From Brachybacterium squillarum M-6-3 (lineage in GTDB: Bacteria; Actinomycetota; Actinomycetes; Actinomycetales; Dermabacteraceae), in contig NZ_AGBX01000003.1 in NCBI RefSeq assembly GCF_000225825.1, positions 105,878-169,877 of the forward strand: 64,000 bases of DNA. Reading direction: 5' to 3'. A program made the translations under genes and the position numbers. Shown here one piece after another: positions 49,762 to 58,114 of this stretch. Position 1 is the first letter of the stretch. Each line of letters begins with the position of its first letter. Under the pieces are notes generated by a model. The model was not told where the DNA came from. It ran no database searches and saw only the letters and a list, made by a program, of their open reading frames with translations.

Positions 49762-52650
49762 TCACGCGGTGATGCGGATGAGGGCGCGGGCGCCGCGTTC
49801 CATGTCGGCGAAGGAGTGGTTCACCGCGGTGTAGGTGCCGGGCTCGTCGAAGACCAGCTCCACGAAGCCGCCCTGGGCGGCGGCGAGGTCGAGGGCCTGG
49901 GAACCGCCCCCGGACTCCTCCTCCGGGGTGAGCAGGTAGCTGCCCTCCTTGTAAACGGTGTCGAAGACGCCGCCCACCACGTGGAAGGAGATGCCGCGGG
50001 ACGGGCCCGCGGCGAGGACCCAGATCCGCACCCGCTCGCCGACGCGGGCCTGCAGCGGCTCGGTGACGTACTGGCTGGCGTGACCGTTGAACACCGTGAA
50101 GTCCGGGCGGCCCGCCGCGATCTTCGCGGAGGAGATCGCATGGGCCGTGTCCTCCTCTGTCGAGGGCACCAGATAGTGGTCCGACTGCACCAGCACCCAG
50201 TCGTGGTCCACCTCCGCGATGCCCGCGGGCGGCACGATCAGCGCGCCGAGCATGCCCGAGGCGAGGTGCACCGACATCGGCATCGTCGAGCAGTGGTACA
50301 GCCACACCCCGGCGTGATCCGTGGTGATCGCGTACTCCAGGCTGTCCCCGGGCTGGATGGTGCGCATCGCCTCATCGGGCGAGACGCGGCCGGCGTGCAG
50401 GTCCAGGGAGTGCCCCATCGAGCCCTCGTTGCGCAGGTCCACGGTGAGCCGGGCCCCCAGCTCCGAGCGGATCACCGGGCCCACCACCTGCCCGCCGAAG
50501 GTCATCGCCGCCATGTCGACGCCCGGGGCGAGCTCCCGTTCGGCTTCGCTGATCACCAGTTCGAGGCGCTGCTCCGGACCGGTCGCGGCGGGCAGCGCCG
50601 CATCCCGGGCCTCGATGCCGGGCTCGGACTGCAGGTCGGCCGTGACGGGGGTGAGGTCGTCCAGCTCCGTGGTGGGAGAGGTGCCGGAGCCGTCCGTCGC
50701 GGATCCGCCGAGCGTGCTCACCCGCAGGGTCATGCCCATTGCGCGATGCCCGACGATCGAGCACCAGCCGTCGAGGTCCTGGGTGATCACCCCGGCCTGG
50801 ACCGTGGTGGACCCGCCGGGGCGCAGTCGCCCGGAGGCGACGCCATTGGCGAGCACCAGGTCGTGCGCGTCGTAGGGGTCGTCGTTCGTGAGCTCGATGA
50901 CCAGGGCGTCCCCGGCGGACACCTCCAGCACGTCCGGGGTGAAGCGCATGTCCGCCATCGAGACGGCGAGGGTGGTGGTCTCGCCGGTCTCCGTCACCGC
51001 GGCACCGATCCCGCCACTCCTCGCGGAGGCGGAGCCGGAGGCCCGGTCCAGGGAGGAGGCCGCGGCGGTCAGCCCCAGCACGGAAGCCGCCCCCAGCACC
51101 GCCCCGCCGAGGCGACGACGCCCCAGCACGGTGGGATCCGAGACCGCTGAGGTCTCCGGGGCAGGCGTCGCGGGCTCCCGGGTGGCCGCCGCTGACGGCT
51201 CCGGCTCCGCCGTGGACCCCGTCCCCGCTGCGGACCCCGGCTGCGGCTGCGGGGCTGCGCCGGGACGGCCGATGCCCGGCATACCCAGGCCCTCGGGGCG
51301 CCGCAGTCGGCGCTGCTCCCGCACGGCCAACACCATCGTCACCGGCATCGACAGCAGCGCCAGCATGCACAGCGCCGAGAGGACCACCCGCGCCGCCGAG
51401 CCGATCCCGGAGCCCTCCAGCGTACCGAGGCTGAGGGCCGCCACCACGGCGTCCCCGCCGTCGCTGCCCATGCCCGCCGCGACCGTCAGCCCCAGCGCCA
51501 GGTTCAGCACCACCACCCGGGTCAGGGCGGCCGCGGACATGCGGGCCAGGCCCGCGCGCACCGCCCGCGGGCCGCCGCCCATCGTGGTGGGCAGCAGGTG
51601 GCTCATCGCGCCGAACAGCACCTGCACCAGGAAACCCGCCACCAGCGGCACCGTGAGCAGCTGCAGATCCGCGGCGAGCACCGTCGCCGCCCAGACCTCG
51701 TCCGCCGAACGCCACCACATCACCAGCAGCGCCGTCACGGTGCCCACGAACCACAGCAGGCCGGCGCCGATGGACAACACCGGGAACAGCGGCAGCGGAT
51801 CCCGGTGCACGGCCCGGGCCGAGCGTCCCGCCGTCCGTCCCAGGTCCACCGCCAGCACGAGCAGGCACACCAGGTAGGCCGCCAGGAACATCGCGCCCAT
51901 CAGGACCGATCCCAGCGTGGCCGCGGCGGCGGCGCCGACCACGGCGACCACCATGACGCGCAGCAGGCCCGGGGCCCGACGGGCCGCTCCCTCGTCCAGC
52001 CGGGTGCGCAGCACCGTCGGCCAGAGAGTCTGCAGGGTGGACAGAACCGTGAGACCCACGAAGCCCAACACGTTCACCAGCTGATGGGCGAGCAGCAGCC
52101 GACCCTGCCAGGGTTCCCCGAGATCAAGCGAGAGCAGCGCCCCCAGCAGCGCGCCCACCGGCAGCAAGCAGGCCGCCGCCGCCGCGTAGGTGCGCACGGT
52201 GGCCTCGAAACGGCTGGGCAGCGCGACCCGGAGCTGCGCGAGCAGTCCCAGGGCATACCAGAGCAGGGCCGCCCCCACCATCGTCGCCCCCACCATCACC
52301 GCGATCGGCCATCCCGCCACCACGCCGGCGCAGGTGACGATGATGCCGAGGGTCAGCAGGTGCATGCGCCGCACCTGGCGGCGGCGGTCCACCTCGCCGA
52401 GCCGCACCTTCAGCAGGGCCTCGGTGAACTGCTGGCCCCACACCATGATCGAGGTGGTCACCAGGCCGAGCGTCACCATGTGCACCAGCAGCCAGCGGGA
52501 CTGTGGGATCCAGGGATGCGCCACGATCACCACCAGCAGGGCGATCATCCACCCGGTGACGGGCCGGGACACCCGGCGATGCCAGGAGGAGCGGGAGGGG
52601 CGGGCCGGAGCGGGGGAGGTTCCGGTCGGGGACGCAGGGGAGGGGCTCAC
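49762..52650 (-). CDS. NnrS-like membrane domain fused to cupredoxin and NirK-type copper oxidase
   Basis: One 962-residue protein with several parts. Residues about 30-440 form roughly 12 membrane helices of an NnrS-like type. A Pro/Ala linker follows, then an internal basic-plus-hydrophobic segment (GRRRLGGAVLGA, near 505-530). A cupredoxin (about 545-650) has type-1 copper ligands His596, Cys630, His635 and Met638 or Met640. The C-terminal two-domain oxidase has GHSLDLH (His747, Asp750, His752), YHCSTMPM (His786, Cys787), His795, Met800 and SFHVVGG (His890). These match the type-1 and type-2 copper sites of NirK; the second catalytic His of NirK (His255) has no clear counterpart. Nitrite reductase is possible but unproven. 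The GTG is 6 bases from TAGCCT. Confidence 0.86.
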   Translation of the reverse strand: MSPSPASPTGTSPAPARPSRSSWHRRVSRPVTGWMIALLVVIVAHPWIPQSRWLLVHMVTLGLVTTSIMVWGQQFTEALLKVRLGEVDRRRQVRRMHLLTLGIIVTCAGVVAGWPIAVMVGATMVGAALLWYALGLLAQLRVALPSRFEATVRTYAAAAACLLPVGALLGALLSLDLGEPWQGRLLLAHQLVNVLGFVGLTVLSTLQTLWPTVLRTRLDEGAARRAPGLLRVMVVAVVGAAAAATLGSVLMGAMFLAAYLVCLLVLAVDLGRTAGRSARAVHRDPLPLFPVLSIGAGLLWFVGTVTALLVMWWRSADEVWAATVLAADLQLLTVPLVAGFLVQVLFGAMSHLLPTTMGGGPRAVRAGLARMSAAALTRVVVLNLALGLTVAAGMGSDGGDAVVAALSLGTLEGSGIGSAARVVLSALCMLALLSMPVTMVLAVREQRRLRRPEGLGMPGIGRPGAAPQPQPGSAAGTGSTAEPEPSAAATREPATPAPETSAVSDPTVLGRRRLGGAVLGAASVLGLTAAASSLDRASGSASARSGGIGAAVTETGETTTLAVSMADMRFTPDVLEVSAGDALVIELTNDDPYDAHDLVLANGVASGRLRPGGSTTVQAGVITQDLDGWCSIVGHRAMGMTLRVSTLGGSATDGSGTSPTTELDDLTPVTADLQSEPGIEARDAALPAATGPEQRLELVISEAERELAPGVDMAAMTFGGQVVGPVIRSELGARLTVDLRNEGSMGHSLDLHAGRVSPDEAMRTIQPGDSLEYAITTDHAGVWLYHCSTMPMSVHLASGMLGALIVPPAGIAEVDHDWVLVQSDHYLVPSTEEDTAHAISSAKIAAGRPDFTVFNGHASQYVTEPLQARVGERVRIWVLAAGPSRGISFHVVGGVFDTVYKEGSYLLTPEEESGGGSQALDLAAAQGGFVELVFDEPGTYTAVNHSFADMERGARALIRITA

Positions 52651-52656
52651 CCATCG

Positions 52657-52662
52657 AGGCTA
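52657..52662 (-). promoter_or_regulatory. -10 box TAGCCT, leaderless start of the copper oxidase fusion gene
   Basis: On the minus strand TAGCCT ends 6 bases before GTG at 52650. No FNR- or NsrR-like palindrome is apparent. Confidence 0.5.
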
Positions 52663-52735
52663 GGAATGCCTCGCTCACCTGCACGGGGACCCAGGTCCCC
52701 GCCGGGCCTGCGTGAGCGGCCGGGCGCGAGGGGGC

Positions 52736-53359
52736 TCAGCCCTGCGGCGGGGGAGCGGCGGCCTGCTGGCGGGCCTTGCGCATCTGCCCGAACACCCCGG
52801 CGGCGAAGGAGATGATCACGATGACCAGCACGATCGCGAGCATCACGGTGAAGGGGATCATGATCCCCGCGGTGTGCAGCACCAGCCAGATCACCAGGAT
52901 CGAGCCGCCGATCAGCAGGGCGTCCCGCAGGGCCCGCAGGATCCGACCGCCGAGGTCGGCCCGCTGGGCCTGCCCCTGGGCGGTGCGCAGGCGGCGATGG
53001 GCGACGGTCGCGTAGGCGGCGGCGTCCTTCCGCCAGTCGCCGCCCGAACCCGCCGTGGTGGAGGGACGCGTGCCCGAGGACGTGCCGCCGGTGCTGGAGC
53101 GGGCGGAGGCGGTGGTGGCCTGCTCGTGGGCGGTGGTGCCGGTCGTGCGGGGTCCGGTGTCGCGTGACTCGGTGCTGCGGGGTCGCTCGGTCCGCTCCGG
53201 GCGTCCCTGGCCGCCCGCGGCCTTGCCGGCGGCGCGGGCGCAGTCGCTCGCCTTCTCGCCGAGGTCCCGGGCGGAGCGCTGGGCGGCCTCGGCCGCGCCG
53301 GGCGCCTGCTTGCGGGCGGTGTTGCGGGCCGCCTTCGCGTAGGTCTTCCAATCGGGCAC
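52736..53359 (-). CDS. Membrane protein with Ser/Thr/Arg-rich N-terminal half, unknown function
   Basis: Not recognised. The 207-residue product has a basic start (WKTYAKAARNTARKQAP), a long low-complexity region of Thr, Ser, Arg and Gly (about residues 50-110), an amphipathic stretch and two membrane helices near 143-163 and 167-190. It ends in RKARQQAAAPPPQG. GTG at the start has GGAGGT just upstream, overlapping the end of the neighbouring gene, so the two minus-strand genes form one unit. Low complexity makes homology hard to judge by eye. Confidence 0.68.
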   Translation of the reverse strand: MPDWKTYAKAARNTARKQAPGAAEAAQRSARDLGEKASDCARAAGKAAGGQGRPERTERPRSTESRDTGPRTTGTTAHEQATTASARSSTGGTSSGTRPSTTAGSGGDWRKDAAAYATVAHRRLRTAQGQAQRADLGGRILRALRDALLIGGSILVIWLVLHTAGIMIPFTVMLAIVLVIVIISFAAGVFGQMRKARQQAAAPPPQG

Positions 53360-53369
53360 GGGGACCTCC

Positions 53370-53636
53370 TCAGCGGCCGTCGTCCTCGCGCCAGCGGATG
53401 TCCCCGCCGCCGGGGGCGGGGTCGCGGCGCGGGCTCCCGGAGCGGGCGCGACGGTCGTTGTAGTAGCTCAGGCCCACGTTCAGGGCCAGGGTGACGGCGA
53501 CGCTCAGCACGAATCCGCTGACCGTGGAGCGCACGCCCAGCAGCCGCAGCACGATGAAGATCGCGAGGATCGCGACCACGCTGAAGCCGAGGTGCGCTCG
53601 GATGCGGGCCAGCAGGCTCTGGGGCGGCCGGTTCAT
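53370..53636 (-). CDS. Small two-helix membrane protein
   Basis: An 88-residue protein with a basic N-terminus (RPPQSLLARIRAHLG), two hydrophobic helices near residues 18-34 and 40-58, then a charged tail YYNDRRARSGSPRRDP and an Asp/Arg-rich end. The position of a YYNDRR-like motif after the second helix is reminiscent of DUF4229 proteins, but I cannot confirm that. It is first in a two-gene unit with the protein at 52736. The region to sucC upstream is about 195 bases and carries the sucC promoter in the other direction. Confidence 0.65.
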   Translation of the reverse strand: MNRPPQSLLARIRAHLGFSVVAILAIFIVLRLLGVRSTVSGFVLSVAVTLALNVGLSYYNDRRARSGSPRRDPAPGGGDIRWREDDGR

Positions 53637-53745
53637 GGGCCCCAGCGTACCGAGCCGGGCTGAGGGAGTCCCGGGCGGGACGGTGCCCCCGTGTGATCGG
53701 GCTTACCCCCGGTCCGCCCATCCGGAGAAGGTCCCGGGAAGGGGC

Positions 53746-53751
53746 TAGGGT
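53746..53751 (+). promoter_or_regulatory. -10 box TAGGGT for sucCD
   Basis: TAGGGT lies about 80 bases before the sucC start, leaving a leader that ends in a GAGAGGAA ribosome site. Confidence 0.45.
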
Positions 53752-53831
53752 GGTCACGTTCACAGGGGCGGCCCGGATGCCGAGATCGGACCCACGGCCG
53801 CCCGCTGCCGACTGGAGAGGAATCGAACCCC

Positions 53832-54998
53832 GTGGACCTGTACGAGTACCAGGCCCGCGATCTCTTCGAGAAGCACGGTGTGCCCGTGCTCGGAGGAGTC
53901 GTCGCGGAAGACCCCGCCGCCGCCAAGGCCGCTGCCCAGCAGCTCGGCACCCCGGTGGTTGTGGTCAAGGCCCAGGTGAAGACCGGCGGCCGAGGCAAGG
54001 CCGGAGGCGTCAAGATCGCCAAGTCCCCCGAGGAGGCGGAGGCCAAGGCCGCCGAGATCCTCGGCATGGACATCAAGGGGCACACCGTGCACCAGGTGAT
54101 GATCGCCGCCGGAGCCGACATCGCCGAGGAGTTCTACTTCTCGCTGCTGCTGGACCGCGCCAACCGCACCTACCTGGCGATGTGCTCCGTCGAGGGCGGC
54201 GTCGAGATCGAGCAGCTCGCCGTCGAGCGCCCCGAGGCCCTGGCACGCGTGGCCGTGGACCCGACGGTCGGCATCGATGAGGCCAAGGCCGCCGAGATCG
54301 TCGAGGCCGCGCGCTTCGACGCCGAGACCGGCGCGAAGGTCGCCCCCGTGCTGCAGAAGCTGTGGGACGTCTACCGCGAGGAGGACGCCACCCTGGTGGA
54401 GGTCAACCCGCTGGTGAAGACCGGCGAGGGCGAGATCATCGCGCTCGACGGCAAGGTCACCCTCGACGAGAACGCCGGGTTCCGTCACGAGGACCACGCC
54501 GCCCTGGTCGACTCCCGCACCGAGGACCCGCTGGAGGCCAAGGCCAAGGAGTTCGACCTCAACTACGTCAAGCTCGACGGCGAGGTCGGCATCATCGGCA
54601 ACGGCGCGGGCCTGGTCATGTCCACTCTCGACGTGGTCGCCTACGCCGGCGAGGAGCACGGCGTGAAGCCCGCCAACTTCCTGGACATCGGCGGCGGCGC
54701 CTCCGCCGAGGTGATGGCCAACGGCCTCGACGTGATCCTCGGCGACGAGCAGGTCTCCGCCGTGTTCGTCAACGTCTTCGGCGGTATCACCGCCTGCGAC
54801 GCGGTCGCCAACGGCATCGTCGGCGCGCTGCAGAAGCTCGGCGACCAGGCCACCAAGCCGCTCGTCGTGCGCCTCGACGGCAACAAGGTCGAGGAGGGTC
54901 GGAAGATCCTCGCCGACTTCGCCCACCCCCTCGTCACCCAGGCCGACACCATGGACGGCGGCGCCGCGAAGGTCGCCGCGGCCGCCGCAGGAAAGTGA
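53832..54998 (+). CDS. sucC: Succinate--CoA ligase, beta subunit
   Basis: ATP-grasp subunit of succinyl-CoA synthetase in the citric acid cycle. The 388-residue protein begins [19 protein letters not shown], has [17 protein letters not shown] near residues 45-61 (nucleotide loop), [19 protein letters not shown] near 193-211 (metal ligands) and [13 protein letters not shown] near 315-327. The GTG start has GAGAGGAA in front. sucD follows after 12 bases and two strong hairpins end the unit. Confidence 0.97.
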   Translation: MDLYEYQARDLFEKHGVPVLGGVVAEDPAAAKAAAQQLGTPVVVVKAQVKTGGRGKAGGVKIAKSPEEAEAKAAEILGMDIKGHTVHQVMIAAGADIAEEFYFSLLLDRANRTYLAMCSVEGGVEIEQLAVERPEALARVAVDPTVGIDEAKAAEIVEAARFDAETGAKVAPVLQKLWDVYREEDATLVEVNPLVKTGEGEIIALDGKVTLDENAGFRHEDHAALVDSRTEDPLEAKAKEFDLNYVKLDGEVGIIGNGAGLVMSTLDVVAYAGEEHGVKPANFLDIGGGASAEVMANGLDVILGDEQVSAVFVNVFGGITACDAVANGIVGALQKLGDQATKPLVVRLDGNKVEEGRKILADFAHPLVTQADTMDGGAAKVAAAAAGK

Positions 54999-55010
54999 GA
55001 ACGCACCCCC

Positions 55011-55901
55011 ATGTCCATCTTTCTCGATGAGAACTCCAAGGTCATCGTCCAGGGCATGACGGGCTCGGAGGGCATGAAGCACTCCCAGCGCATGCTCGAC
55101 TCGGGCACCGCCGTCGTCGGCGGCGTGAACCCGCGCAAGGCCGGGCAGTCCGTCTCCTTCGAGGGCGGCCACGAGGTGCCCGTCTTCGGCTCCGTCGCCG
55201 AGGCGATGGAGGCCACCGGGGCGAACGTCTCCGTCGTCTTCGTGCCGCCGGCCTTCGCCAAGTCCGCCGCGATCGAGGCGATCGACGCCGAGATCCCGCT
55301 GCTGGTCGTCATCACCGAGGGCATCCCGGTCAGGGACTCCGCCGAGTTCTTCACCTACGCCCGGTCGAAGGGCACCACCCGCGTGATCGGCCCGAACTGC
55401 CCGGGCCTGATCAGCCCCGGGAAGTCCAACGCCGGCATCACCCCGGCGAACATCACCGGTCCCGGGAAGCTCGGCCTGGTCTCCAAGTCCGGCACCCTGA
55501 CCTACCAGATGATGTACGAGCTGGCCGACATCGGCTTCACCACCGCCATCGGCATCGGCGGCGACCCGGTCATCGGCACCACCCACATCGACGCCCTCGA
55601 GGCTTTCGAGAACGACCCCGACACGGTCGGCGTGGTGATGATCGGCGAGATCGGCGGCGACGCCGAGGAGCGCGCCGCCGCGTACATCAAGGACAACATG
55701 TCCAAGCCGGTCGTCGGCTACGTCGCGGGCTTCACCGCCCCCGAGGGCAAGACCATGGGCCACGCCGGCGCCATCGTCTCCGGCTCCGCGGGCACCGCGC
55801 AGGCCAAGAAGGAGGCCCTCGAGGCCGCCGGGGTGAAGGTCGGCAAGACCCCTACCGAGACGGCCGAGCTGATGCGCGAGATCGTCAAGGGCCTCGCCTG
55901 A
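55011..55901 (+). CDS. sucD: Succinate--CoA ligase, alpha subunit
   Basis: CoA-binding subunit that carries the phosphohistidine. The 296-residue protein shows [16 protein letters not shown] near residues 13-28, [17 protein letters not shown] near 128-144, SGTLTYQM near 160-167 and GHAGAIVSG near 246-254 with the active-site His247. The ATG lies 12 bases after the sucC stop. It is normal in length and motifs for the family. Confidence 0.97.
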   Translation: MSIFLDENSKVIVQGMTGSEGMKHSQRMLDSGTAVVGGVNPRKAGQSVSFEGGHEVPVFGSVAEAMEATGANVSVVFVPPAFAKSAAIEAIDAEIPLLVVITEGIPVRDSAEFFTYARSKGTTRVIGPNCPGLISPGKSNAGITPANITGPGKLGLVSKSGTLTYQMMYELADIGFTTAIGIGGDPVIGTTHIDALEAFENDPDTVGVVMIGEIGGDAEERAAAYIKDNMSKPVVGYVAGFTAPEGKTMGHAGAIVSGSAGTAQAKKEALEAAGVKVGKTPTETAELMREIVKGLA

Positions 55902-55953
55902 TCACGACCCCGCGCTGAGCGGGGACGGCATCGACCGGCCCTGATGGTCGTCA

Positions 55954-55992
55954 CCGGACGCCCCGGACCCCCGACGGGTCCGGGGCGTCCGG
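55954..55992 (+). terminator. Terminator 1 after sucCD
   Basis: A 17-bp perfect stem, CCGGACGCCCCGGACCC (55954-55970) with 55976-55992, has a 5-base loop. It is among the strongest hairpins in the window. Confidence 0.88.
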
Positions 55993-55998
55993 CGTCCC

Positions 55999-56028
55999 GG
56001 CCGTCTCCTCCCCAGGGAGGAGACGGCC
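55999..56028 (+). terminator. Hairpin 2 after sucCD
   Basis: GGCCGTCTCCTCCC (55999-56012) pairs with 56015-56028 over up to 14 bp around CA, only 6 bases after the first hairpin. Together they form a back-to-back terminator. Confidence 0.8.
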
Positions 56029-56113
56029 GCCGTCCCTCCCCGGGGAGCAGGCTCGACCGAGGCCGATCCGGGCCCTGGCGACCCCGGCCGGGACGTTCGT
56101 CCGCCCCGCCCAC

Positions 56114-56119
56114 TAGGAT
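56114..56119 (+). promoter_or_regulatory. -10 box TAGGAT for dtxR
   Basis: TAGGAT lies about 53 bases before GTG at 56173; the leader ends in GGAGGAGAAC. Confidence 0.45.
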
Positions 56120-56172
56120 GGACGGTGCCGTCAGCGGACGGCACCTGCAGCCCCGGAACCGGAGGAGAACCA

Positions 56173-56892
56173 GTGAGCGGCGACCTCATCGACACCACCG
56201 AGATGTATCTGAAGACGGTGTTCGAGCTGCACGAGACCGGCACCGCGCCGATGCGGGCCCGGATCGCGGACCGCCTGGGCCACTCCGGACCGACCGTCTC
56301 CCAGACCGTCGCCCGGATGGAGCGTGACGGCCTGCTGCACCTCGACGAGCACCGCCAGATCCAGCTCACCGAGGCCGGCCGCGAGATGGCGATGGACGTG
56401 ATGCGCAAGCACCGCCTCGCCGAGCGCCACCTGCTGGACGTGATCGGCCTCGAGTACGCCCTGGTCCACGAGGAGGCCTGCCGCTGGGAGCACGTGATGA
56501 GCCTCGAGGTGGAGCGCCGCATCGCCGAGCGCCTCGAGCCGCCCTACGTCGACCCCTACGGCAACCCGATCCCCGGACTCGCCCAGCTCGGCATCGACGA
56601 GACCGCGCTCACCCCCGAAGGTCAAGGAATCTCCCAGCGGGGCCAGGAGCTCGGGGCCGCCGTGCCCGAGGGCTCCGCCCAGCGGCTGCGCCTGCTGCGG
56701 ATCGGCGAGGTGCTGCAGTCCGACCCGCAGATGCTGCGCGATCTCGCAGATCACGGCATCGTCCCGGGCGTCGTGCTCGAGGCGGACCGCGTCGGCGACT
56801 CCTACCTGCTGCGCGCCGAGGGCCGCGAGCAGATCGCCCTGCCCGGCGACGTGGCTGGTCAGCTGCATGTGACCTCCGCGACAGCCGAGTAA
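56173..56892 (+). CDS. dtxR: Iron-dependent repressor DtxR/IdeR
   Basis: Fe2+-activated repressor controlling iron uptake and storage. The 239-residue protein follows DtxR closely: LIDTTEMYLKTVFELHE at the start, recognition helix SGPTVSQTVARMERDG near residues 38-53, and metal ligands at Met11, His80 and Glu84, then His99, Cys103, Glu106 and His107 in VHEEACRWEHVM. Each is shifted by one from the C. diphtheriae numbering. PYGNPIPG near 118-125 is the dimer-domain end. The C-terminal SH3-like domain is present, with ALPGDVAGQLHV near the end. An in-frame ATG at 56125 exists, but GTG at 56173 has the GGAGGAG site and the family start. Confidence 0.95.
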   Translation: MSGDLIDTTEMYLKTVFELHETGTAPMRARIADRLGHSGPTVSQTVARMERDGLLHLDEHRQIQLTEAGREMAMDVMRKHRLAERHLLDVIGLEYALVHEEACRWEHVMSLEVERRIAERLEPPYVDPYGNPIPGLAQLGIDETALTPEGQGISQRGQELGAAVPEGSAQRLRLLRIGEVLQSDPQMLRDLADHGIVPGVVLEADRVGDSYLLRAEGREQIALPGDVAGQLHVTSATAE

Positions 56893-56954
56893 AGCCTCCG
56901 TCAAGGTCTCCTCCAGAGGGCCCCACCCGCGGGCGTCGCGGGCGGCTCGGCCCC

Positions 56955-56960
56955 TAGTCT
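56955..56960 (+). promoter_or_regulatory. -10 box TAGTCT upstream of NlpC/P60 gene
   Basis: TAGTCT ends 7 bases before a GTG at 56968. This could start either a leader of about 110 bases for the NlpC/P60 gene or a leaderless 41-codon frame (56968-57093) that overlaps the next start. Confidence 0.4.
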
Positions 56961-57077
56961 CGAGGGCGTGCCGCGGCGACCTGGTCCGGCATGCCCCCCG
57001 GAATCCCCCATGGCGCACCGGACAGGGCTGCGAGGTGACGCGCGCAGGGCCACGGCCCCGGGGGTACGGGAGCTGAC

Positions 57078-57998
57078 GTGTCGAACACCGTGAAGAACAC
57101 CCACCGCCGCGCCATGCGGCCGGTGACCCCTGCCGTCCGCGCCGGCCGCCTGGCCGCCGGCGCCGCCATGACCGCCGGCATCGTACTGGGCGGCGCCGCC
57201 GCCGCGACCGCCGAGCCGCAGGCCGAGCCCCAGGCCGACGGGTCCGCCGCGGCCGAGGCCGCCGCCCCCGCCGCGGTCACCCTGCCCACCGCGGGCTCCG
57301 AGGACGAGGAGTCCGAGAGCGCCGCCCCCGCCGTCTCCTTCGACGCGGCCCCCGCCTCGACCCTCTCCGTGACCCCCGCGCCGGAGCCCGAGCCCGCGCC
57401 GGAGCCGGAGACCACCGAGGAGGAGGCCGAGGAGGACACCTCCTCGGAGCAGTCCACCGAGACCCGCGAGGACGAGGGCACCTCCCGCGACACCGAGCGC
57501 GAGAGCACCGAGGAGGAGGACGCCTCCGAGGAGTCCACCGACGACTCCGAGGAGTCCACGGTGGAGGAGTCCACCGACAGCTCCGAGGAGTCCACCGAGG
57601 AGGAGAGCACCGAGTCCTCCAGCGAGGACGAGGACAGCTCCGAGGAGGAGTCCTCCGACGTGCCGGCCGCCGACAGCTCCATCCTGGCCACCGCCCGCTC
57701 CGGCATCGGCGTCCCCTACGTCTACGGCGGCTCCAGCACCTCGGGCTGGGACTGCTCCGGCTTCGTCGCCTGGGTCTACGCCCAGCACGGCGTCTCCATG
57801 CCCCACACCGCCGCCGGCCAGGCCGCGATGGGCACCCAGATCCCCCGCTCCGAGGCCCAGCCGGGCGACCTGGTCTACAAGCCGGGCCACATCGGCATCT
57901 ACGCCGGCAACGGCAAGTTCGTCGACGCGGGCAACAGCCGCGTGGACACCTCCGAGCGCAACATCTACTCCGGCGACTGGACCTTCTACCGGATCTGA
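57078..57998 (+). CDS. Secreted NlpC/P60 peptidoglycan hydrolase with acidic Ser/Glu linker
   Basis: Predicted cell-wall endopeptidase cutting within peptide stems. A basic start and hydrophobic segment (LAAGAAMTAGIVLGGAAAATA) form a signal peptide with likely cleavage after residue 45. A linker of about 140 residues follows, dominated by Ser, Glu, Asp and Thr in EESTE-like repeats (about 85-198). The C-terminal NlpC/P60 domain has WDCSGF (Cys226), PGHIGIY (His271) and GVPYVYGG. The linker is unusually acidic and may act as a spacer through the wall or bind cations. The GTG start has CGGGAG seven bases upstream. The leader is about 110 bases and no ydaO-type riboswitch could be recognised. 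Confidence 0.9.
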   Translation: MSNTVKNTHRRAMRPVTPAVRAGRLAAGAAMTAGIVLGGAAAATAEPQAEPQADGSAAAEAAAPAAVTLPTAGSEDEESESAAPAVSFDAAPASTLSVTPAPEPEPAPEPETTEEEAEEDTSSEQSTETREDEGTSRDTERESTEEEDASEESTDDSEESTVEESTDSSEESTEEESTESSSEDEDSSEEESSDVPAADSSILATARSGIGVPYVYGGSSTSGWDCSGFVAWVYAQHGVSMPHTAAGQAAMGTQIPRSEAQPGDLVYKPGHIGIYAGNGKFVDAGNSRVDTSERNIYSGDWTFYRI

Positions 57999-58026
57999 GT
58001 CGGAGCCGCATCCCGATCCCCCGCCG

Positions 58027-58060
58027 CGAGGACCCCGCACCCCTGGGTGCGGGGTCCTCG
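58027..58060 (+). terminator. Terminator of NlpC/P60 gene
   Basis: CGAGGACCCCGCACCC (58027-58042) pairs perfectly over 16 bp with 58045-58060. Confidence 0.85.
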
Positions 58061-58102
58061 TGCATCCGGCACCGGGACGGGGCCCGGGCCTTCTTCCGGC
58101 GG

Positions 58103-58108
58103 TACCGT
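58103..58108 (+). promoter_or_regulatory. -10 box TACCGT, leaderless start of membrane protein gene
   Basis: TACCGT ends 6 bases before GTG at 58115. Confidence 0.45.
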
Positions 58109-58114
58109 GGGGCG

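Noticed and set aside
56893..57077. ydaO-type c-di-AMP riboswitch before the NlpC/P60 gene
   Set aside because: The location is typical for that riboswitch, but I could not align its conserved core in the leader; only scattered GAATCC- and GAGCTGAC-like fragments are present. A covariance-model search would settle it.
57480..57660. Short repeats resembling a CRISPR or tandem-repeat array
   Set aside because: The repeats are codon-level echoes of Ser/Glu-rich protein sequence inside the NlpC/P60 linker, irregular in length and without spacers.
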